Shown here: piece after piece, positions 7,165-20,260 of the stretch
Numbering within the stretch: the first letter of the stretch is position 1
Layout of the letters: the number at the start of each line of letters is the position of its first letter
DNA from: Butyrivibrio sp. VCB2006
Lineage (GTDB): Bacteria > Bacillota > Clostridia > Lachnospirales > Lachnospiraceae
Direction of reading: 5' to 3'
Assembly: GCF_000420945.1 (NCBI RefSeq)
Contig: NZ_ATVX01000020.1
Location: 1 to 64,000, forward strand
Length of the DNA: 64,000 nt
Program-made: the position numbers and the translations under genes
Notes under the pieces: model-generated
Databases searched by the model: none
Told to the model about the DNA's origin: nothing
Seen by the model: the letters and a program-made list of their open reading frames with translations, nothing else

Positions 7165-10100
7165 ATGGAAAAAAACAGATTACATCCTACCGGCTCTGGT
7201 AAAAACATTCGTATGAGTTTCCAGCGTCAGAAGGAAGTCCTGGAGATGCCAAACCTGATTGAAGTACAGAAGAATTCATATCAGTGGTTTCTTGACGAAG
7301 GCTTGAAGGAAGTCTTTGACGATATTTCTCCAATTGAGGACTACAGCGGCAAGCTCAGTCTGGAATTTGTTGATTTCAAACTTTGCGAGGATGAGATTGA
7401 CAAGAACAAAAACACGATTGAGAAATGCAAGGAGAGAGATGCAACATTTGCTGCACCTTTAAAGGTAAAGGTTCGTCTTCATAATAAGGAGAAAGATGAG
7501 ATCACAGAACATGAGATTTTCATGGGCGATCTTCCTCTTATGACAGCAACTGGTACCTTTGTTATTAATGGCGCGGAGAGAGTTATCGTCAGCCAGTTAG
7601 TTCGTTCACCCGGTATTTATTATGATATTACATACGATAAGATCGGTAAGGAGCTTATGGCTTGTACTGTTATCCCTAACAGGGGTGCATGGCTTGAGTA
7701 CGAGACTGATCCTAACGATGTATTCTATGCAAGAGTTGATAGAACAAGAAAGGTTCCTGTAACTGTTCTTATCAGAGCTCTTGGTATAGGTACAAATGAA
7801 GAGATTCTTGAACTCTTTGGTGATGAGCCTAAGATTCAGGGAAGCTTTTCTAAGGATTCTTCTACTGATTATCAGAGTGGTCTTCTTGAACTCTATAGGA
7901 AGATCCGTCCTGGTGAGCCACTTAGTGTTGAGAGTGCTGAGTCTCTTATCAACGCTATGTTCTTCGATCCTAGAAGATATGACCTTGCTAAGGTTGGTAG
8001 ATACAAATTTAATAAGAAATTACATTTCAAGAACCGTATTAATGGACATGTTCTTGCTGAGGACGTTGTTGATGAGACAACAGGCGAGATGATCGCATCT
8101 GCAGGTACTAAGGTTGACCGTGCACTTGCTACAGAGATTCAGAATGCGGCTATTCCTTATGTTCTTTTGCAGGAAGAGGAGAGAAACGTTAAGGTTCTTT
8201 CTAACATGATGGTTGATATTACACACTTCATCGAGTGTGATCCTGCTGAACTCGGAATTAATGAGGACGTTTATTATCCAGTGCTTAAGGAAATTCTTGA
8301 CGAGTACACAGTTAAGAATGATCCTGAGGGACTTGCAGATACAATTAAGAAGCGTGTTCATGAGCTTATTCCTAAGCATATTACTAAGGAAGATATCATT
8401 GCTTCTATTAACTACAATATCCATCTTGAGTATGGTATTGGTAACGATGATGATATCGACCACTTAGGAAACAGACGTATCCGTTGCGTAGGTGAGCTTC
8501 TTCAGAACCAGTACAGAATCGGTCTTTCAAGACTTGAGAGAGTAGTTCGTGAGAGAATGACTACTCATGATACAGAAGAGGTATCTCCTCAGACACTTAT
8601 CAACATTAAGCCTGTACAGGCTGCTGTTAAGGAGTTCTTCGGATCATCACAGCTGTCACAGTTCATGGATCAGAATAACCCTCTTTCTGAGATTACACAC
8701 AAGAGACGTCTTTCTGCCCTTGGTCCTGGTGGTCTTTCACGAGACAGAGCCGGATTCGAGGTTCGAGACGTTCACTATACTCACTATGGACGTATGTGTC
8801 CTATCGAGACACCTGAAGGTCCTAACATCGGTCTTATCAACTCACTTGCAAGCTATGCAAGAGTTAACGACTATGGTTTCGTAGAGGCTCCATATCGTGT
8901 AGTTGACAGAACAGATCCAGAGAACCCAAGAGTAACTGATGAGGTTGAGTACCTTACAGCTGATGAAGAAGATAACTACCATGTAGCTCAGGCTAATACT
9001 CCACTTGATGAGGAAGGCCACTTCGTTAAGAAGACTGTATCAGGACGTTTCAGAGAAGAGACTTCTGAATATCCTAAGACAGCTGTTGAGTACATGGACG
9101 TATCACCTAGAATGGTATTCTCAGTTGCTACAGCACTTATCCCATTCCTTGAGAACGACGATGCTAACCGTGCTCTTATGGGATCAAACATGCAGCGTCA
9201 GGCGGTGCCACTTCTTATGACAGAAGCTCCTGCAGTAGGAACAGGCATGGAGAAGAAGGCAGCTGTTGACTCAGGTGTTTGTGTAGTTGCAAGAAAAGCC
9301 GGAACTATCGATTTCGTTGATAGTAAGCTTATTCAGATGACATATGATGATGGTGAGAAGGAAGAGTTCCATCTTATTAAGTTCCAGAGATCTAACCAGA
9401 GTAACTGCTACAACCAGAGACCTATCGTATTTAAGGGCGATCATGTTGAAGCAGGACAGGTTATTGCAGATGGTCCTTCAACATCACAGGGAGAACTTGG
9501 TCTTGGTAAGAACCCTCTTATCGGTTTCATGACTTGGGAAGGTTATAACTACGAGGACGCTGTTCTTCTTTCAGAAAGACTTGTACGTGATGATGTTTAT
9601 ACATCTGTACATATTGAAGAGTACGAGGCAGAGGCTCGTGAAACAAAGCTTGGACCTGAAGAAATCACTCGTGATGTTCCAGGTGTAGGTGATGACGCAC
9701 TTAAGGATCTTGATGATCGCGGAATTATCCGTATCGGTGCAGAGGTTCGTGCCGGTGATATCCTTGTTGGTAAGGTTACACCTAAGGGTGAGACAGAGCT
9801 TACAGCAGAGGAGAGACTCCTTCGTGCAATCTTCGGTGAGAAGGCTAGAGAGGTTAGAGATACATCTCTTAAGGTTCCTCACGGTGAATATGGTATTGTT
9901 GTAGATGCTAAGGTATTTACAAGAGATAACGGCGATGAGCTTTCACCTGGTGTTAATCAGGCAGTTCGTATCTATATCGCTCAGAAGAGAAAGATCTCTG
10001 TAGGTGATAAGATGGCTGGTCGTCATGGTAACAAGGGTGTCGTTTCACGTGTACTTCCTATTGAGGATATGCCATATCTTCCAAATGGTAGACCACTTGA

Positions 10101-11031
10101 TATCGTACTTAATCCTCTGGGCGTTCCTTCCCGTATGAATATCGGACAGGTCCTGGAGATTCACCTTTCTCTTGCTGCTAAGGCACTCGGATTCAACATC
10201 GCAACACCAATCTTTGATGGTGCTAACGAGATAGATATTCAGGATACACTTGAACTTGCTAATGACTATGTAAATAGCACATGGGAAGAGTTCGAGAAAA
10301 AATATAAGGATCTTGTACATCCTGAGATTATGGATTACCTCTATGAGAACAGAGATCACAGAGAACTCTGGAAGGGTGTTCCAATCAGATCAGACGGAAA
10401 AGTACAGCTCCGTGATGGTAGAACAGGTCAGAAGTTTGATAGCCCAACAACTATCGGACACATGCATTACCTTAAGCTCCATCACCTGGTTGACGATAAG
10501 ATCCACGCTCGTTCAACCGGTCCTTACTCCCTTGTAACACAGCAGCCTCTGGGTGGTAAAGCTCAGTTCGGTGGACAGCGTTTCGGAGAAATGGAAGTTT
10601 GGGCTCTCGAGGCTTATGGCGCAGCTTACACACTTCAGGAAATTCTTACAGTTAAGTCTGATGATGTTGTAGGACGTGTTAAGACCTACGAGGCAATTAT
10701 TAAGGGTGATAACATTCCTGAACCAGGCGTTCCTGAGTCATTCAAGGTTCTTCTTAAAGAGCTTCAGTCACTTGGTCTTGATATCAAGGTTCTCCGCGAG
10801 GATAACACTGAAGTTGAAATTATGGAAAGCGTTGATTACACAGATTCAGATTATCGCTTTGAGATGGAAGGCGATAACTCACGCGATTACAGCCAGGAAT
10901 CTTTTGAGGCTAATGGCTATTCCAAGCAGCACTTCGATGAGAGTGGCGAGCTTGTAGCAGAAGCTGAAGAAACAGATGAATTCGAAGCAGAGGATTCTTT
11001 TGACGATTTTGATTCATCTGATGATGAGTAA
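7165..11031 (+). CDS. rpoB: DNA-directed RNA polymerase subunit beta
   Basis: This is the beta subunit of RNA polymerase, which forms half of the active-centre cleft. I chose ATG 7165 because GGGGTG (7152-7157) is 7 bases away. ATG 7159 would leave only one base and adds MS. The rifampicin pocket (about residues 495-525) reads [11 protein letters not shown], then THKRR, then LSALGPGG. These are the usual drug-sensitive residues Asp, His and Ser. Conserved [10 protein letters not shown] and the [24 protein letters not shown] segment are present. The last 70 residues are strongly acidic with an [15 protein letters not shown] end. The protein is continuous at normal length for Firmicutes and is followed by rpoC 88 bp on. 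Confidence 0.98.
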   Translation: MEKNRLHPTGSGKNIRMSFQRQKEVLEMPNLIEVQKNSYQWFLDEGLKEVFDDISPIEDYSGKLSLEFVDFKLCEDEIDKNKNTIEKCKERDATFAAPLKVKVRLHNKEKDEITEHEIFMGDLPLMTATGTFVINGAERVIVSQLVRSPGIYYDITYDKIGKELMACTVIPNRGAWLEYETDPNDVFYARVDRTRKVPVTVLIRALGIGTNEEILELFGDEPKIQGSFSKDSSTDYQSGLLELYRKIRPGEPLSVESAESLINAMFFDPRRYDLAKVGRYKFNKKLHFKNRINGHVLAEDVVDETTGEMIASAGTKVDRALATEIQNAAIPYVLLQEEERNVKVLSNMMVDITHFIECDPAELGINEDVYYPVLKEILDEYTVKNDPEGLADTIKKRVHELIPKHITKEDIIASINYNIHLEYGIGNDDDIDHLGNRRIRCVGELLQNQYRIGLSRLERVVRERMTTHDTEEVSPQTLINIKPVQAAVKEFFGSSQLSQFMDQNNPLSEITHKRRLSALGPGGLSRDRAGFEVRDVHYTHYGRMCPIETPEGPNIGLINSLASYARVNDYGFVEAPYRVVDRTDPENPRVTDEVEYLTADEEDNYHVAQANTPLDEEGHFVKKTVSGRFREETSEYPKTAVEYMDVSPRMVFSVATALIPFLENDDANRALMGSNMQRQAVPLLMTEAPAVGTGMEKKAAVDSGVCVVARKAGTIDFVDSKLIQMTYDDGEKEEFHLIKFQRSNQSNCYNQRPIVFKGDHVEAGQVIADGPSTSQGELGLGKNPLIGFMTWEGYNYEDAVLLSERLVRDDVYTSVHIEEYEAEARETKLGPEEITRDVPGVGDDALKDLDDRGIIRIGAEVRAGDILVGKVTPKGETELTAEERLLRAIFGEKAREVRDTSLKVPHGEYGIVVDAKVFTRDNGDELSPGVNQAVRIYIAQKRKISVGDKMAGRHGNKGVVSRVLPIEDMPYLPNGRPLDIVLNPLGVPSRMNIGQVLEIHLSLAAKALGFNIATPIFDGANEIDIQDTLELANDYVNSTWEEFEKKYKDLVHPEIMDYLYENRDHRELWKGVPIRSDGKVQLRDGRTGQKFDSPTTIGHMHYLKLHHLVDDKIHARSTGPYSLVTQQPLGGKAQFGGQRFGEMEVWALEAYGAAYTLQEILTVKSDDVVGRVKTYEAIIKGDNIPEPGVPESFKVLLKELQSLGLDIKVLREDNTEVEIMESVDYTDSDYRFEMEGDNSRDYSQESFEANGYSKQHFDESGELVAEAEETDEFEAEDSFDDFDSSDDE

Positions 11032-11119
11032 TCAGAAATAAACTGTTTGGCCGGGACAACCCGGTCAGACAGATTGCTGTAACTTAAACTCACATTAACA
11101 TATAGAAAAGAGGTTACGA

Positions 11120-14100
11120 ATGTCTGATTCAACAATGAATAAAGCAATAAATGAAGCTTCAAATGGCAGAGGCAGCACACTTCAGCAGACTTATCAGCCA
11201 ATGACATTTGATTCTATCAAGATAGGACTTGCATCACCTGAAAAAATTAGAAGCTGGGCTCATAGAAACGATAATGACCCACATAGCGGTGAGGTTACCA
11301 AGCCAGAGACAATCAACTACAGAACACTTAAGCCAGAGAGAGATGGTCTGTTCTGTGAAAAGATATTTGGACCTACCAAGGACTGGGAATGTCACTGTGG
11401 TAAGTACAAAAAGATTAGATATAAGGGCGTTGTCTGCGATCGTTGTGGCGTAGAGATCACAAAGAGCAGCGTACGTCGTGAAAGAATGGGATACATTGAG
11501 CTTGCAGCTCCTGTATCACACATTTGGTATTTCAAGGGGATACCTAGCAGAATGGGTCTTATCCTTGACCTTTCACCACGTGTACTTGAGAAAGTTCTTT
11601 ACTTTGCTTCATATATAGTACTTGATCCAGGTGAGACTACTCTTGAGTACAAGCAGGTTCTTTCTGAGAAAGAATATCAGGATGCAAGAGAAGAGTGGGG
11701 CGGCAAGTTCCGTGCAGGAATGGGTGCTGAGTCCATTAAGGAACTTCTTCTTGATATCGACCTTGAGAAGGAATATGCAGAGTTAAAAGAAGGACTTGAT
11801 ACATCAAGCGGACAGAAGAGAGCAAGAATCATCAAGAGACTTGAGGTTGTAGAAGCTTTTAGAGAATCCGGAAATGAGCCAGCATGGATGATCATGGATT
11901 GCATCCCTGTAATCCCACCGGATCTTCGTCCTATGGTACAGCTTGATGGTGGTCGTTTTGCAACATCAGATCTTAACGATCTTTATAGAAGAATTATCAA
12001 CAGAAATAACCGTCTTAAGAGACTTCTTGATCTCGGTGCTCCTGATATCATCGTACGTAACGAGAAGAGAATGCTTCAGGAAGCTGTTGATGCTCTTATC
12101 GATAATGGTAGAAGAGGAAGACCTGTAACAGGCCCTGGTAACAGAGCGCTCAAGTCTCTTTCAGATATGCTTAAGGGTAAGTCAGGTCGTTTCCGTCAGA
12201 ACCTCCTTGGTAAGCGTGTAGACTACTCAGGACGTTCAGTTATCGTAGTAGGACCAGAACTTAAGATTTACCAGTGTGGTCTTCCTAAGGAAATGGCTAT
12301 CGAGCTTTTCAAGCCTTTCGTTATGAAGGAACTGGTTTCAAGAGGAATTTCTCAGAATATTAAGAATGCCAAGAAGCTTGTAGAGCGTCTTGATGAGCAG
12401 GTTTGGGATGTACTTGAGGATGTAATTAAAGAGCATCCTGTTATGCTGAACCGTGCCCCCACACTTCACAGACTTGGTATTCAGGCATTTGAGCCTATTC
12501 TTGTAGAAGGTAAGGCTATTAAGCTTCATCCACTTGTATGTACACCTTTCAACGCCGACTTCGATGGTGACCAGATGGCTGTACATCTTCCATTGTCAGT
12601 TGAAGCTCAGGCTGAGTGCAGATTCCTTATGCTCTCACCTAACAATATTCTTAAGCCTTCAGATGGTGGCCCAGTTAATGTTCCTACACAGGATATGGTA
12701 CTTGGTATCTACTATCTTACACAGGAAAGACCTGGAGCTCTTGGAGAGGGTAAGTGCTTCAAGAACATTGATGAAGCTATTCTTGCTTATGAGAATGGAT
12801 ACATTACACTTCAGTCAAGAGTTAAGATCAGAATCAACAAGAAGGATGCTGATGGTGTAGAGTCTACAGGTATTGTAGAGTCAACACTCGGAAGATTCCT
12901 CTTTAACGAGCTTATTCCTCAGGATCTTGGTTTCGTAGACAGATCAGATCCAGAGAACTTCTTCAAACTTGAAGTTGACTTCATGGTTGGTAAGAAGCAG
13001 CTCAAGCAGATTATTACTGCTATTATCAATACACATGGTACATTTGCAACTGCAGAAGTACTTGATAAGATCAAGGATACAGGTTATCACTATTCAACTC
13101 GTGCTGCCATGACTGTTTCAATCGCAGATATGACAGTGCCTAAGCAGAAGCAGGCAATGCTTGATGAAGCACAGGCTACAGTTGATAAGATTGCTATGAA
13201 CTTCCGTCGTGGTCTTATTACAGATGAAGAGCGTTACCGTGCAGTTGTTGATACTTGGATGGAGACAGATAAAAAGCTGACAGAAGAGCTTCTTGCAGGT
13301 CTTGATAAGTACAACAACATCTACATGATGGCTGACTCCGGTGCCCGTGGATCTAACCAGCAGATCAAGCAGCTGGCAGGTATGCGTGGACTTATGGCTG
13401 ATACAACAGGTCGTACAATCGAACTTCCTATCAAGTCAAACTTCCGTGAAGGTCTTGACGTTCTGGAGTACTTCATGTCAGCTCATGGTGCTCGTAAGGG
13501 TCTGTCAGATACAGCTCTTCGTACAGCCGATTCAGGATACCTGACACGTCGAATGGTTGACGTATCACAGGAGCTCATCATTCGTGATGTTGACTGCTGT
13601 GCAGATAAGGAAGTAATTCCTGGAATGACTGTTAAGGCATTCATGGATGGTAAGGAAACAATCGAGCCATTAAAGGATAGAATCACAGGAAGATATTCTT
13701 GCGAGACTATTAAAGATAAAGATGGAAATGTAATCGTTAAGAAGAATCACATGATTACTCCATCTCGTGCAGCTAAGATCCTTTCAGTTGGTGTTAATGC
13801 TAAGGGAGAGCCGGTTGAGGCTGTTAAGATTCGTACAATCCTCACATGCCGTTCACACAATGGTATCTGTGCTAAGTGCTACGGTGCTAACATGGCTACA
13901 GGTGAGGCAGTACAGGTTGGTGAGGCAGTTGGTATCATCGCTGCTCAGTCAATCGGTGAGCCTGGTACACAGCTTACAATGAGAACCTTCCATACCGGTG
14001 GTGTTGCCGGTGGCGATATCACTCAGGGTCTTCCTAGAGTAGAAGAGCTTTTCGAAGCTAGAAAACCTAAGGGACTTGCTATTATCTCAGAGCTTGATGG

Positions 14101-14863
14101 TAAGGTTGAGATCAGAGATACCAAGAAGAAGCGTGAAGTTATCGTTACTAACGATGAGACCGGTGAGTCTAAGGCTTATCTGATTCCTTATGGATCAAGA
14201 ATTAAGGTTCAGGACGGTGTTACAATCGAAGCCGGTGACGAGCTTACAGAAGGTTCAGTTAACCCTCATGATCTTCTTAAGATTAAGGGAATCCGTGCTG
14301 TACAGGATTATCTACTTAGAGAAGTTCAGAGAGTTTACCGTCTGCAGGGTGTTGATATCTGCGATAAGCATATCGAAGTTATCGTACGTCAGATGCTTAA
14401 GAAGGTAAGAATCGATGAGAGTGGTGATACAGAATTCCTTCCAGGAACTCTTGTAGATGTTCTTGATTTCGAGGACAGCAACGAAGCACTTGTTTCAGAA
14501 GGCAAAAAGCCTGCTGAAGGTAAACAGGTAATCCTTGGTATTACCAAGGCAGCTCTTGCTACTAACTCATTCCTTTCAGCTGCTTCCTTCCAGGAAACAA
14601 CTAAGGTTCTTACAGATGCAGCTATCAAGGGTAAGGTTGATCCGCTTATCGGACTTAAAGAAAACGTTATCATTGGTAAGCTGATTCCTGCAGGAACAGG
14701 TATGAAGAGATATAGAAACACAACTCTTAATACTGATGTTAACTTCAAGGATCCTGAGAAGCTCATCCTCAAAAAGAGAAGAAGAGACTTCGATGATGAA
14801 TTCGCTGATACTGTAGAAGACATCGATGATGATGAGCTTACAGTAGCAGATGACGAAGAGTAA
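11120..14863 (+). CDS. rpoC: DNA-directed RNA polymerase subunit beta'
   Basis: This is the catalytic large subunit. The N-terminal zinc ribbon has Cys91, Cys93, Cys106 and Cys109 (CHCGKYKK then CDRCGVE). The magnesium-binding active site NADFDGDQ has its three aspartates at 480, 482 and 484. The bridge-helix and trigger-loop region reads [19 protein letters not shown], and the trigger-loop [25 protein letters not shown] is intact. The second zinc site includes [11 protein letters not shown] near 910-920. The C-terminus is acidic. The ATG follows AAAAGAGG. It is co-transcribed with rpoB, and its end is followed by a new promoter. Confidence 0.98.
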   Translation: MSDSTMNKAINEASNGRGSTLQQTYQPMTFDSIKIGLASPEKIRSWAHRNDNDPHSGEVTKPETINYRTLKPERDGLFCEKIFGPTKDWECHCGKYKKIRYKGVVCDRCGVEITKSSVRRERMGYIELAAPVSHIWYFKGIPSRMGLILDLSPRVLEKVLYFASYIVLDPGETTLEYKQVLSEKEYQDAREEWGGKFRAGMGAESIKELLLDIDLEKEYAELKEGLDTSSGQKRARIIKRLEVVEAFRESGNEPAWMIMDCIPVIPPDLRPMVQLDGGRFATSDLNDLYRRIINRNNRLKRLLDLGAPDIIVRNEKRMLQEAVDALIDNGRRGRPVTGPGNRALKSLSDMLKGKSGRFRQNLLGKRVDYSGRSVIVVGPELKIYQCGLPKEMAIELFKPFVMKELVSRGISQNIKNAKKLVERLDEQVWDVLEDVIKEHPVMLNRAPTLHRLGIQAFEPILVEGKAIKLHPLVCTPFNADFDGDQMAVHLPLSVEAQAECRFLMLSPNNILKPSDGGPVNVPTQDMVLGIYYLTQERPGALGEGKCFKNIDEAILAYENGYITLQSRVKIRINKKDADGVESTGIVESTLGRFLFNELIPQDLGFVDRSDPENFFKLEVDFMVGKKQLKQIITAIINTHGTFATAEVLDKIKDTGYHYSTRAAMTVSIADMTVPKQKQAMLDEAQATVDKIAMNFRRGLITDEERYRAVVDTWMETDKKLTEELLAGLDKYNNIYMMADSGARGSNQQIKQLAGMRGLMADTTGRTIELPIKSNFREGLDVLEYFMSAHGARKGLSDTALRTADSGYLTRRMVDVSQELIIRDVDCCADKEVIPGMTVKAFMDGKETIEPLKDRITGRYSCETIKDKDGNVIVKKNHMITPSRAAKILSVGVNAKGEPVEAVKIRTILTCRSHNGICAKCYGANMATGEAVQVGEAVGIIAAQSIGEPGTQLTMRTFHTGGVAGGDITQGLPRVEELFEARKPKGLAIISELDGKVEIRDTKKKREVIVTNDETGESKAYLIPYGSRIKVQDGVTIEAGDELTEGSVNPHDLLKIKGIRAVQDYLLREVQRVYRLQGVDICDKHIEVIVRQMLKKVRIDESGDTEFLPGTLVDVLDFEDSNEALVSEGKKPAEGKQVILGITKAALATNSFLSAASFQETTKVLTDAAIKGKVDPLIGLKENVIIGKLIPAGTGMKRYRNTTLNTDVNFKDPEKLILKKRRRDFDDEFADTVEDIDDDELTVADDEE

Positions 14864-14904
14864 TTCATAAAGTTTTACTAAAGCGGTTGTTATAAATATT
14901 TTAG

Positions 14905-14933
14905 TTGACAACCAAAATGATAGTATTTATAAT
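14905..14933 (+). promoter_or_regulatory. Consensus promoter of the rpsL-rpsG-fusA operon
   Basis: TTGACA (14905-14910) and TATAAT (14928-14933) are both perfect and are separated by 17 bases. This is the strongest sigma-70/sigma-A promoter seen in the window. Confidence 0.9.
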
Positions 14934-14949
14934 TCATAATTGCGTGTAT

Positions 14950-14981
14950 CGACAAAGGGGTGAAATTCTGCCCCTTTGTCG
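14950..14981 (+). promoter_or_regulatory. Perfect 11-bp hairpin in the rpsL leader
   Basis: CGACAAAGGGG (14950-14960) pairs perfectly with CCCCTTTGTCG (14971-14981) across a 10-base loop. It starts about 10 bases after the predicted transcription start. No T-run follows, so it is not a terminator. It may stabilise the message or act as a binding site. Confidence 0.6.
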
Positions 14982-15013
14982 TATGCATATAAGTAAAATA
15001 GGAGGTAAAAAGA

Positions 15014-15433
15014 ATGCCAACATTTAACCAGTTAGTTAGAAAGGGTCGTCAGACATCTGTTAAGAAGTCTACAGCTCCTGCTCTTCAGAAGGGCTTCAAC
15101 TCTCTTCACAAGAAGGCAACAGCTACAGCTTCTCCTCAGAAGCGTGGTGTCTGCACAGCTGTTAAGACAGCTACCCCTAAGAAGCCTAACTCTGCTCTGA
15201 GAAAGATCGCCAGAGTACGTCTTTCTAACGGTATTGAGGTAACAAGCTACATTCCTGGTGAGGGACACAACCTTCAGGAGCACAGCGTTGTTCTTATCCG
15301 TGGTGGAAGAGTTAAGGATTTACCTGGTACAAGATATCACATCATCCGTGGTACTCTTGATACAGCAGGTGTAGCCGACAGAAAACAGGCTCGTTCTAAG
15401 TATGGCGCTAAGAGACCAAAGGCGTCTAAGTAA
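15014..15433 (+). CDS. rpsL: 30S ribosomal protein S12
   Basis: S12 sits at the decoding centre and controls accuracy. The 139-residue protein begins [14 protein letters not shown], has the [13 protein letters not shown] loop and the [13 protein letters not shown] loop, and ends in a basic tail. The lysines and proline changed in streptomycin-resistant mutants are in the normal state. AGGAGG precedes the ATG. It is the first gene of the classical str operon here. Confidence 0.98.
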   Translation: MPTFNQLVRKGRQTSVKKSTAPALQKGFNSLHKKATATASPQKRGVCTAVKTATPKKPNSALRKIARVRLSNGIEVTSYIPGEGHNLQEHSVVLIRGGRVKDLPGTRYHIIRGTLDTAGVADRKQARSKYGAKRPKASK

Positions 15434-16095
<662 letters not shown>

Positions 16096-16143
16096 TCTGC
16101 AGCGTAGAGATGTGTGTTTAGATTTAATTAGGAGGAAGAACCT

Positions 16144-18258
16144 TTGGCTGAAAGACAATACCCATTGGAGAGAACCAGAAACATCGGTATCATGGCTCAT
16201 ATTGATGCCGGTAAGACTACTCTTACAGAGCGTATTCTTTACTATACCGGTGTAAACTATAAGATTGGTGAGACTTACGAAGGTACTGCTACCATGGACT
16301 ACATGGCTCAGGAGCAGGAAAGAGGTATCACAATCACATCTGCAGCTACAACATGCCATTGGACACTTCAGCAGAATGGTAAGACAAAGCCAGGCGCTCT
16401 TGAGCACCGTATCAACATCATTGATACACCTGGACACGTTGACTTTACCGTTGAGGTTGAGCGTTCACTTAGAGTACTTGATGGTGCTGTAGGTGTATTC
16501 AGCGCTAAGGAAGGCGTTGAGCCTCAGTCTGAGAACGTATGGCGTCAGGCTGACGGATTTAATGTTCCTCGTATGGCATTCATCAACAAGATGGATATCA
16601 TTGGAGCAAACTATTTCGGAGCTGTTGAGCAGATCCGTAATAGACTTAAGAAAAATGCAATCATGATCGAGATTCCTATCGGAGCTGAGGATCAGTTCAT
16701 GGGAGTTATCGACCTTTTCGAGATGCAGGCTTACATCTACAATGGTGATAAGGGTGAGGATGTTCAGATTGGTGAAATACCTGCTGATCTCAAGGATGAT
16801 GCTGAGCTTTATCACTCAGAGCTCGTTGAGAAGATCTGCGACCTTGATGAGGATCTCATGATGAAGTACCTTGAGGGTGAGGAGCCTTCAGTTGATGAGC
16901 TTAAGGCTGCACTTCGTAAGGCAACTTGCGAGTGTAAGGCATTCCCTGTTTGCTGTGGTTCAGCCCACAAGAACAGAGGTATCCAGAAGCTTATCGATGC
17001 AGTTATCGAGTTCATGCCTTCACCAGTTGATATCCCTTCATGTAAGGGTACAGATATGGATGGCAACGAGATCGAAGTTGAGTCAACAGATAATGGCCCA
17101 TTCGCAGCTCTTGCATTCAAGATTGTCAGCGATCCATTCGTAGGAAAGCTTGCATTCTTCCGTGTATATCGTGGTACTGCAAATTCAGGTTCTTATGTAC
17201 TTAACAGTACTAAGGATACTAAGGAGCGTCTTGGACGTATCGTTCAGATGCACGCTGACAAGCGTACAGATATCGAGAAGGTTTACTCAGGAGATATCGC
17301 TGCAGCTGTAGGTCTTAAGAATACAGTTACTGGTGATACACTTTGTGATGAGAAGAACCCTGTAATTCTCGAGTCTATGGAATTCCCTGATCCTGTTATC
17401 GAGCTTGCTATCGAGCCTAAGACTAAGGCTGGTCAGCAGAAGCTTGATGAGGCTCTTATGAAGCTTGCTGAAGAAGATCCTACTTTCAGAGCTCATACAA
17501 ACCCAGAGACAGGTCAGACAATCATCGCTGGTATGGGTGAGCTTCACCTTGATATCATCGTTGACAGACTTCTTAGAGAGTACAAGGTTGAGGCTAACGT
17601 AGGTGCTCCTCAGGTTGCTTATAGAGAAGCTCTTACAAAGGCTGTAGACGTTGAGTCTAAGTATGCTAAGCAGTCCGGTGGACGTGGTCAGTACGGACAC
17701 TGTAAGGTTCGTTTCGAGCCTATGGATGCAAACGGCGACAACCTTTACCAGTTCGATAGCGAAGTTGTTGGTGGTGCTATTCCTAAGGAATTCATCCAGC
17801 CAATCAGCGAAGGTATCGAAGAGGCTATGAAGGCTGGTACACTTGGTGGATATCCTGTTGTTGGTGTTCATGCAACAGTTTACGATGGATCATACCACGA
17901 AGTTGACTCTTCAGAAATGGCATTCCACATCGCTGGATCTATGGCGTTCAAGGATGCTATGCAGAAGGGTGCTCCTGTTCTTCTTGAGCCTATCATGAAG
18001 GTTGAGGTTACTATGCCTGAAGAGTACATGGGAGATGTTATCGGTGACGTTAACTCTCGTCGTGGACAGGTTGAAGGTATGGATGACCTTGGCGGCGGTA
18101 AGATCGTTAGAGCACATGTTCCGCTTGCTGAGATGTTCGGTTATGCTACAGACCTTCGTTCTAGAACACAGGGACGTGGTAACTACTCAATGTTCTTTGA
18201 GAAGTACGCTCCAGTTCCTAAGAACGTACAGGATAAGGTCCTTTCAAATAAGGGCTGA
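16144..18258 (+). CDS. fusA: Elongation factor G
   Basis: EF-G is the GTPase that drives translocation. The start codon is TTG at 16144, set by AGGAGG 8 bases upstream and by the conserved [23 protein letters not shown] start. G1 (AHIDAGKTT), G2 ([10 protein letters not shown]), G3 (DTPGH) and G4 (NKMD) motifs are all present, as is domain IV with SGGRGQYGH. At 704 residues it is slightly longer than usual. A short insert near [12 protein letters not shown] lies between G2 and G3. Confidence 0.98.
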   Translation: MAERQYPLERTRNIGIMAHIDAGKTTLTERILYYTGVNYKIGETYEGTATMDYMAQEQERGITITSAATTCHWTLQQNGKTKPGALEHRINIIDTPGHVDFTVEVERSLRVLDGAVGVFSAKEGVEPQSENVWRQADGFNVPRMAFINKMDIIGANYFGAVEQIRNRLKKNAIMIEIPIGAEDQFMGVIDLFEMQAYIYNGDKGEDVQIGEIPADLKDDAELYHSELVEKICDLDEDLMMKYLEGEEPSVDELKAALRKATCECKAFPVCCGSAHKNRGIQKLIDAVIEFMPSPVDIPSCKGTDMDGNEIEVESTDNGPFAALAFKIVSDPFVGKLAFFRVYRGTANSGSYVLNSTKDTKERLGRIVQMHADKRTDIEKVYSGDIAAAVGLKNTVTGDTLCDEKNPVILESMEFPDPVIELAIEPKTKAGQQKLDEALMKLAEEDPTFRAHTNPETGQTIIAGMGELHLDIIVDRLLREYKVEANVGAPQVAYREALTKAVDVESKYAKQSGGRGQYGHCKVRFEPMDANGDNLYQFDSEVVGGAIPKEFIQPISEGIEEAMKAGTLGGYPVVGVHATVYDGSYHEVDSSEMAFHIAGSMAFKDAMQKGAPVLLEPIMKVEVTMPEEYMGDVIGDVNSRRGQVEGMDDLGGGKIVRAHVPLAEMFGYATDLRSRTQGRGNYSMFFEKYAPVPKNVQDKVLSNKG

Positions 18259-18398
18259 TAATTAAAAAGCAAATGTTTTGCCGTATAAATCAAGCAAAAT
18301 GCTTGATTTAGCGGCTGACATTTAATATAATCGATATAGTCGGTTAAATTATGTATGAAAATGTTGGATAACATTTCACTTAAGGAGGATATTTAGAA
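18259..18398 (+). other. Spacer between fusA and tuf with a 9-bp hairpin
   Basis: AAATCAAGC (18287-18295) pairs perfectly with GCTTGATTT (18301-18309). A weak CTGACA (18315-18320) follows, but no well-spaced -10 box is seen. The hairpin lacks a T-run, so read-through from fusA into tuf is likely. Confidence 0.4.
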
Positions 18399-19589
18399 AT
18401 GGCAAAAGCTAAGTTCGACAGAACCAAACCACATGTAAACATTGGTACTATCGGTCACGTTGACCATGGTAAAACAACTCTTACAGCTGCTATCACAGCA
18501 GTACTTGCTGATAGAGGATTCAGCCCTGCAGTAGCATTCGATCAGATCGATAAGGCTCCTGAAGAGAGAGAAAGAGGAATCACAATCAACTCTGCTCACA
18601 TCGAGTATGAGACAGAGAAGAGACACTATGCTCACGTTGACTGCCCAGGTCACGCTGACTACGTTAAGAACATGATCACTGGTGCAGCTCAGATGGATGG
18701 TTCTATCCTCGTTGTTGCTGCTACTGATGGTGTTATGGCTCAGACAAAGGAGCACGTTCTCCTTTCTCGTCAGGTAGGTGTTCCTTACATCATCGTATTC
18801 ATGAACAAGTGCGATATGGTTGACGATCCAGAGCTTCTTGACCTCGTTGAGATGGAGATCAGAGACCTTCTTACAGAGTATGAGTTCCCTGGAGATGACA
18901 CACCAGTTATCCGTGGTTCAGCTCTTAAGGCTCTTGAGGATCCTAAGTCTGAGTGGGGCGACAAGATCATGGAACTCATGAACACTGTTGATGAGTACAT
19001 CCCTGAACCTACTCGTGAGAACGACAAGCCTTTCCTTATGCCTGTTGAGGACGTATTCACAATCACAGGACGTGGAACAGTTGCTACTGGTAGAGTAGAG
19101 AGAGGTCACCTTAACCTCAACGACGAAATCGAAATCGTTGGTATCAAGGAAGAGACATCTAAGTCAGTATGTACTGGTATCGAGATGTTCAGAAAGACTA
19201 TGGATTACTGCGAAGCTGGTGACAACGTTGGTCTTCTTCTTCGTGGTGTTGACCGTGACGGCATCCAGAGAGGTCAGGTTGTAACAAAGCCTGGCACAGT
19301 TACATGCCACACAAAGTTCACAGCAGAGGTTTACGTACTTACAAAGGATGAGGGTGGCCGTCATACACCTTTCTTCACAAACTACAGACCTCAGTTCTAT
19401 TTCAGAACAACTGACGTTACAGGTGTTTGCCACCTTCCAGAGGGTGTTGAGATGTGCATGCCTGGTGACCACGTTACAATGAATATCGAGCTTATCCACC
19501 CAATCGCTATGGAGCAGGGTCTTAAGTTCGCTATCCGTGAGGGTGGACGTACAGTTGGATCAGGTAAGGTTGCTACAATCGTTGAGTAA
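18399..19589 (+). CDS. tuf: Elongation factor Tu
   Basis: EF-Tu delivers aminoacyl-tRNA to the ribosome. The 396-residue protein has G1 [10 protein letters not shown]2 [15 protein letters not shown]3 DCPGHADY and G4 NKCD motifs. Its C-terminal barrels include [13 protein letters not shown] and [17 protein letters not shown] sequence (here [11 protein letters not shown]). AGGAGG precedes the ATG. It closes the str operon and is followed by a terminator. Confidence 0.98.
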   Translation: MAKAKFDRTKPHVNIGTIGHVDHGKTTLTAAITAVLADRGFSPAVAFDQIDKAPEERERGITINSAHIEYETEKRHYAHVDCPGHADYVKNMITGAAQMDGSILVVAATDGVMAQTKEHVLLSRQVGVPYIIVFMNKCDMVDDPELLDLVEMEIRDLLTEYEFPGDDTPVIRGSALKALEDPKSEWGDKIMELMNTVDEYIPEPTRENDKPFLMPVEDVFTITGRGTVATGRVERGHLNLNDEIEIVGIKEETSKSVCTGIEMFRKTMDYCEAGDNVGLLLRGVDRDGIQRGQVVTKPGTVTCHTKFTAEVYVLTKDEGGRHTPFFTNYRPQFYFRTTDVTGVCHLPEGVEMCMPGDHVTMNIELIHPIAMEQGLKFAIREGGRTVGSGKVATIVE

Positions 19590-19623
19590 TTCTTATCGGA
19601 TTGCATAAACACAGAGTTTATAA

Positions 19624-19658
19624 AGAGCTTCAAGCCTTGTGCTTGGGGCTCTTTTTTC
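19624..19658 (+). terminator. Intrinsic terminator after tuf
   Basis: AGAGCTTCAAGC (19624-19635) pairs with GCTTGGGGCTCT (19641-19652), with two G-T pairs, across a 5-base loop. Six T follow. Confidence 0.85.
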
Positions 19659-19703
19659 GTACAATAAAGAAACGTATTGAGTATATTGGGGAGTAAAAAG
19701 CCT

Positions 19704-20219
19704 ATGCGTATCATTATTTGTGGTTTAAATGGAGCTGGTAAAAGTACTTTGGGGAGAGCATTGGCAGGGCAGCTTCATTATGAATTCAGAGATATCGAAG
19801 ATTATTATTTCCCGAAAACAGACGATAAATATGAATACAGTGTTCTAAGAACAGAGGAAGAAGTGGCAGCTCGTTTGCTAAAAGATCTGGAAGAGAATGA
19901 AAACGTTGTTCTTGCTTCAGTTCGTGGTAATTACAGTAAGCAGATAGAAAAACTATTCGATCTGGCTGTATGCATAGATATACCAAAAGAGATAAGAATG
20001 GCAAGAGTAAGAAAGCGTTCAAATGATAAGTTTGGAAACCGTATGCTACCGGGGGGAGACCTTTACGAGAGTGAAGAACGTTTCTTTAAAATGGTTGAGG
20101 CGAGATCTGATGATCATGCAAAAGGTTGGCTGAAGGATTTAACATGTCCTGTAATTAGTATAGATGGAACTGCCGAAATAGCTACTAATGTTGAAACACT
20201 TTTAAATGTTATTTCTTGA
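19704..20219 (+). CDS. Small P-loop kinase/ATPase of unknown substrate
   Basis: This 171-residue protein begins MRIIICGLNGAGKST, a Walker A motif at residues 6-14. Its general build resembles adenylate, shikimate and gluconate kinases. A basic region RVRKRSNDKFGNRM could be the lid. The substrate cannot be read from the sequence. I chose ATG 19704 behind GGGGAG. A TTG at 19677 would add 9 residues ahead of the first beta-strand. It is the first gene of a same-strand row of small enzymes that begins right after the tuf terminator. Confidence 0.75.
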   Translation: MRIIICGLNGAGKSTLGRALAGQLHYEFRDIEDYYFPKTDDKYEYSVLRTEEEVAARLLKDLEENENVVLASVRGNYSKQIEKLFDLAVCIDIPKEIRMARVRKRSNDKFGNRMLPGGDLYESEERFFKMVEARSDDHAKGWLKDLTCPVISIDGTAEIATNVETLLNVIS

Positions 20220-20260
20220 TTAGTGAATGCGAGTCAAATAGTAAAGGTAATGGTAAAAAG

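Noticed and set aside
8653..8740. Possible rifampicin-resistance changes in rpoB, or streptomycin-resistance changes in rpsL
   Set aside because: The Asp, His and Ser positions of the rifampicin pocket and the lysine loops of S12 have the usual sensitive residues.
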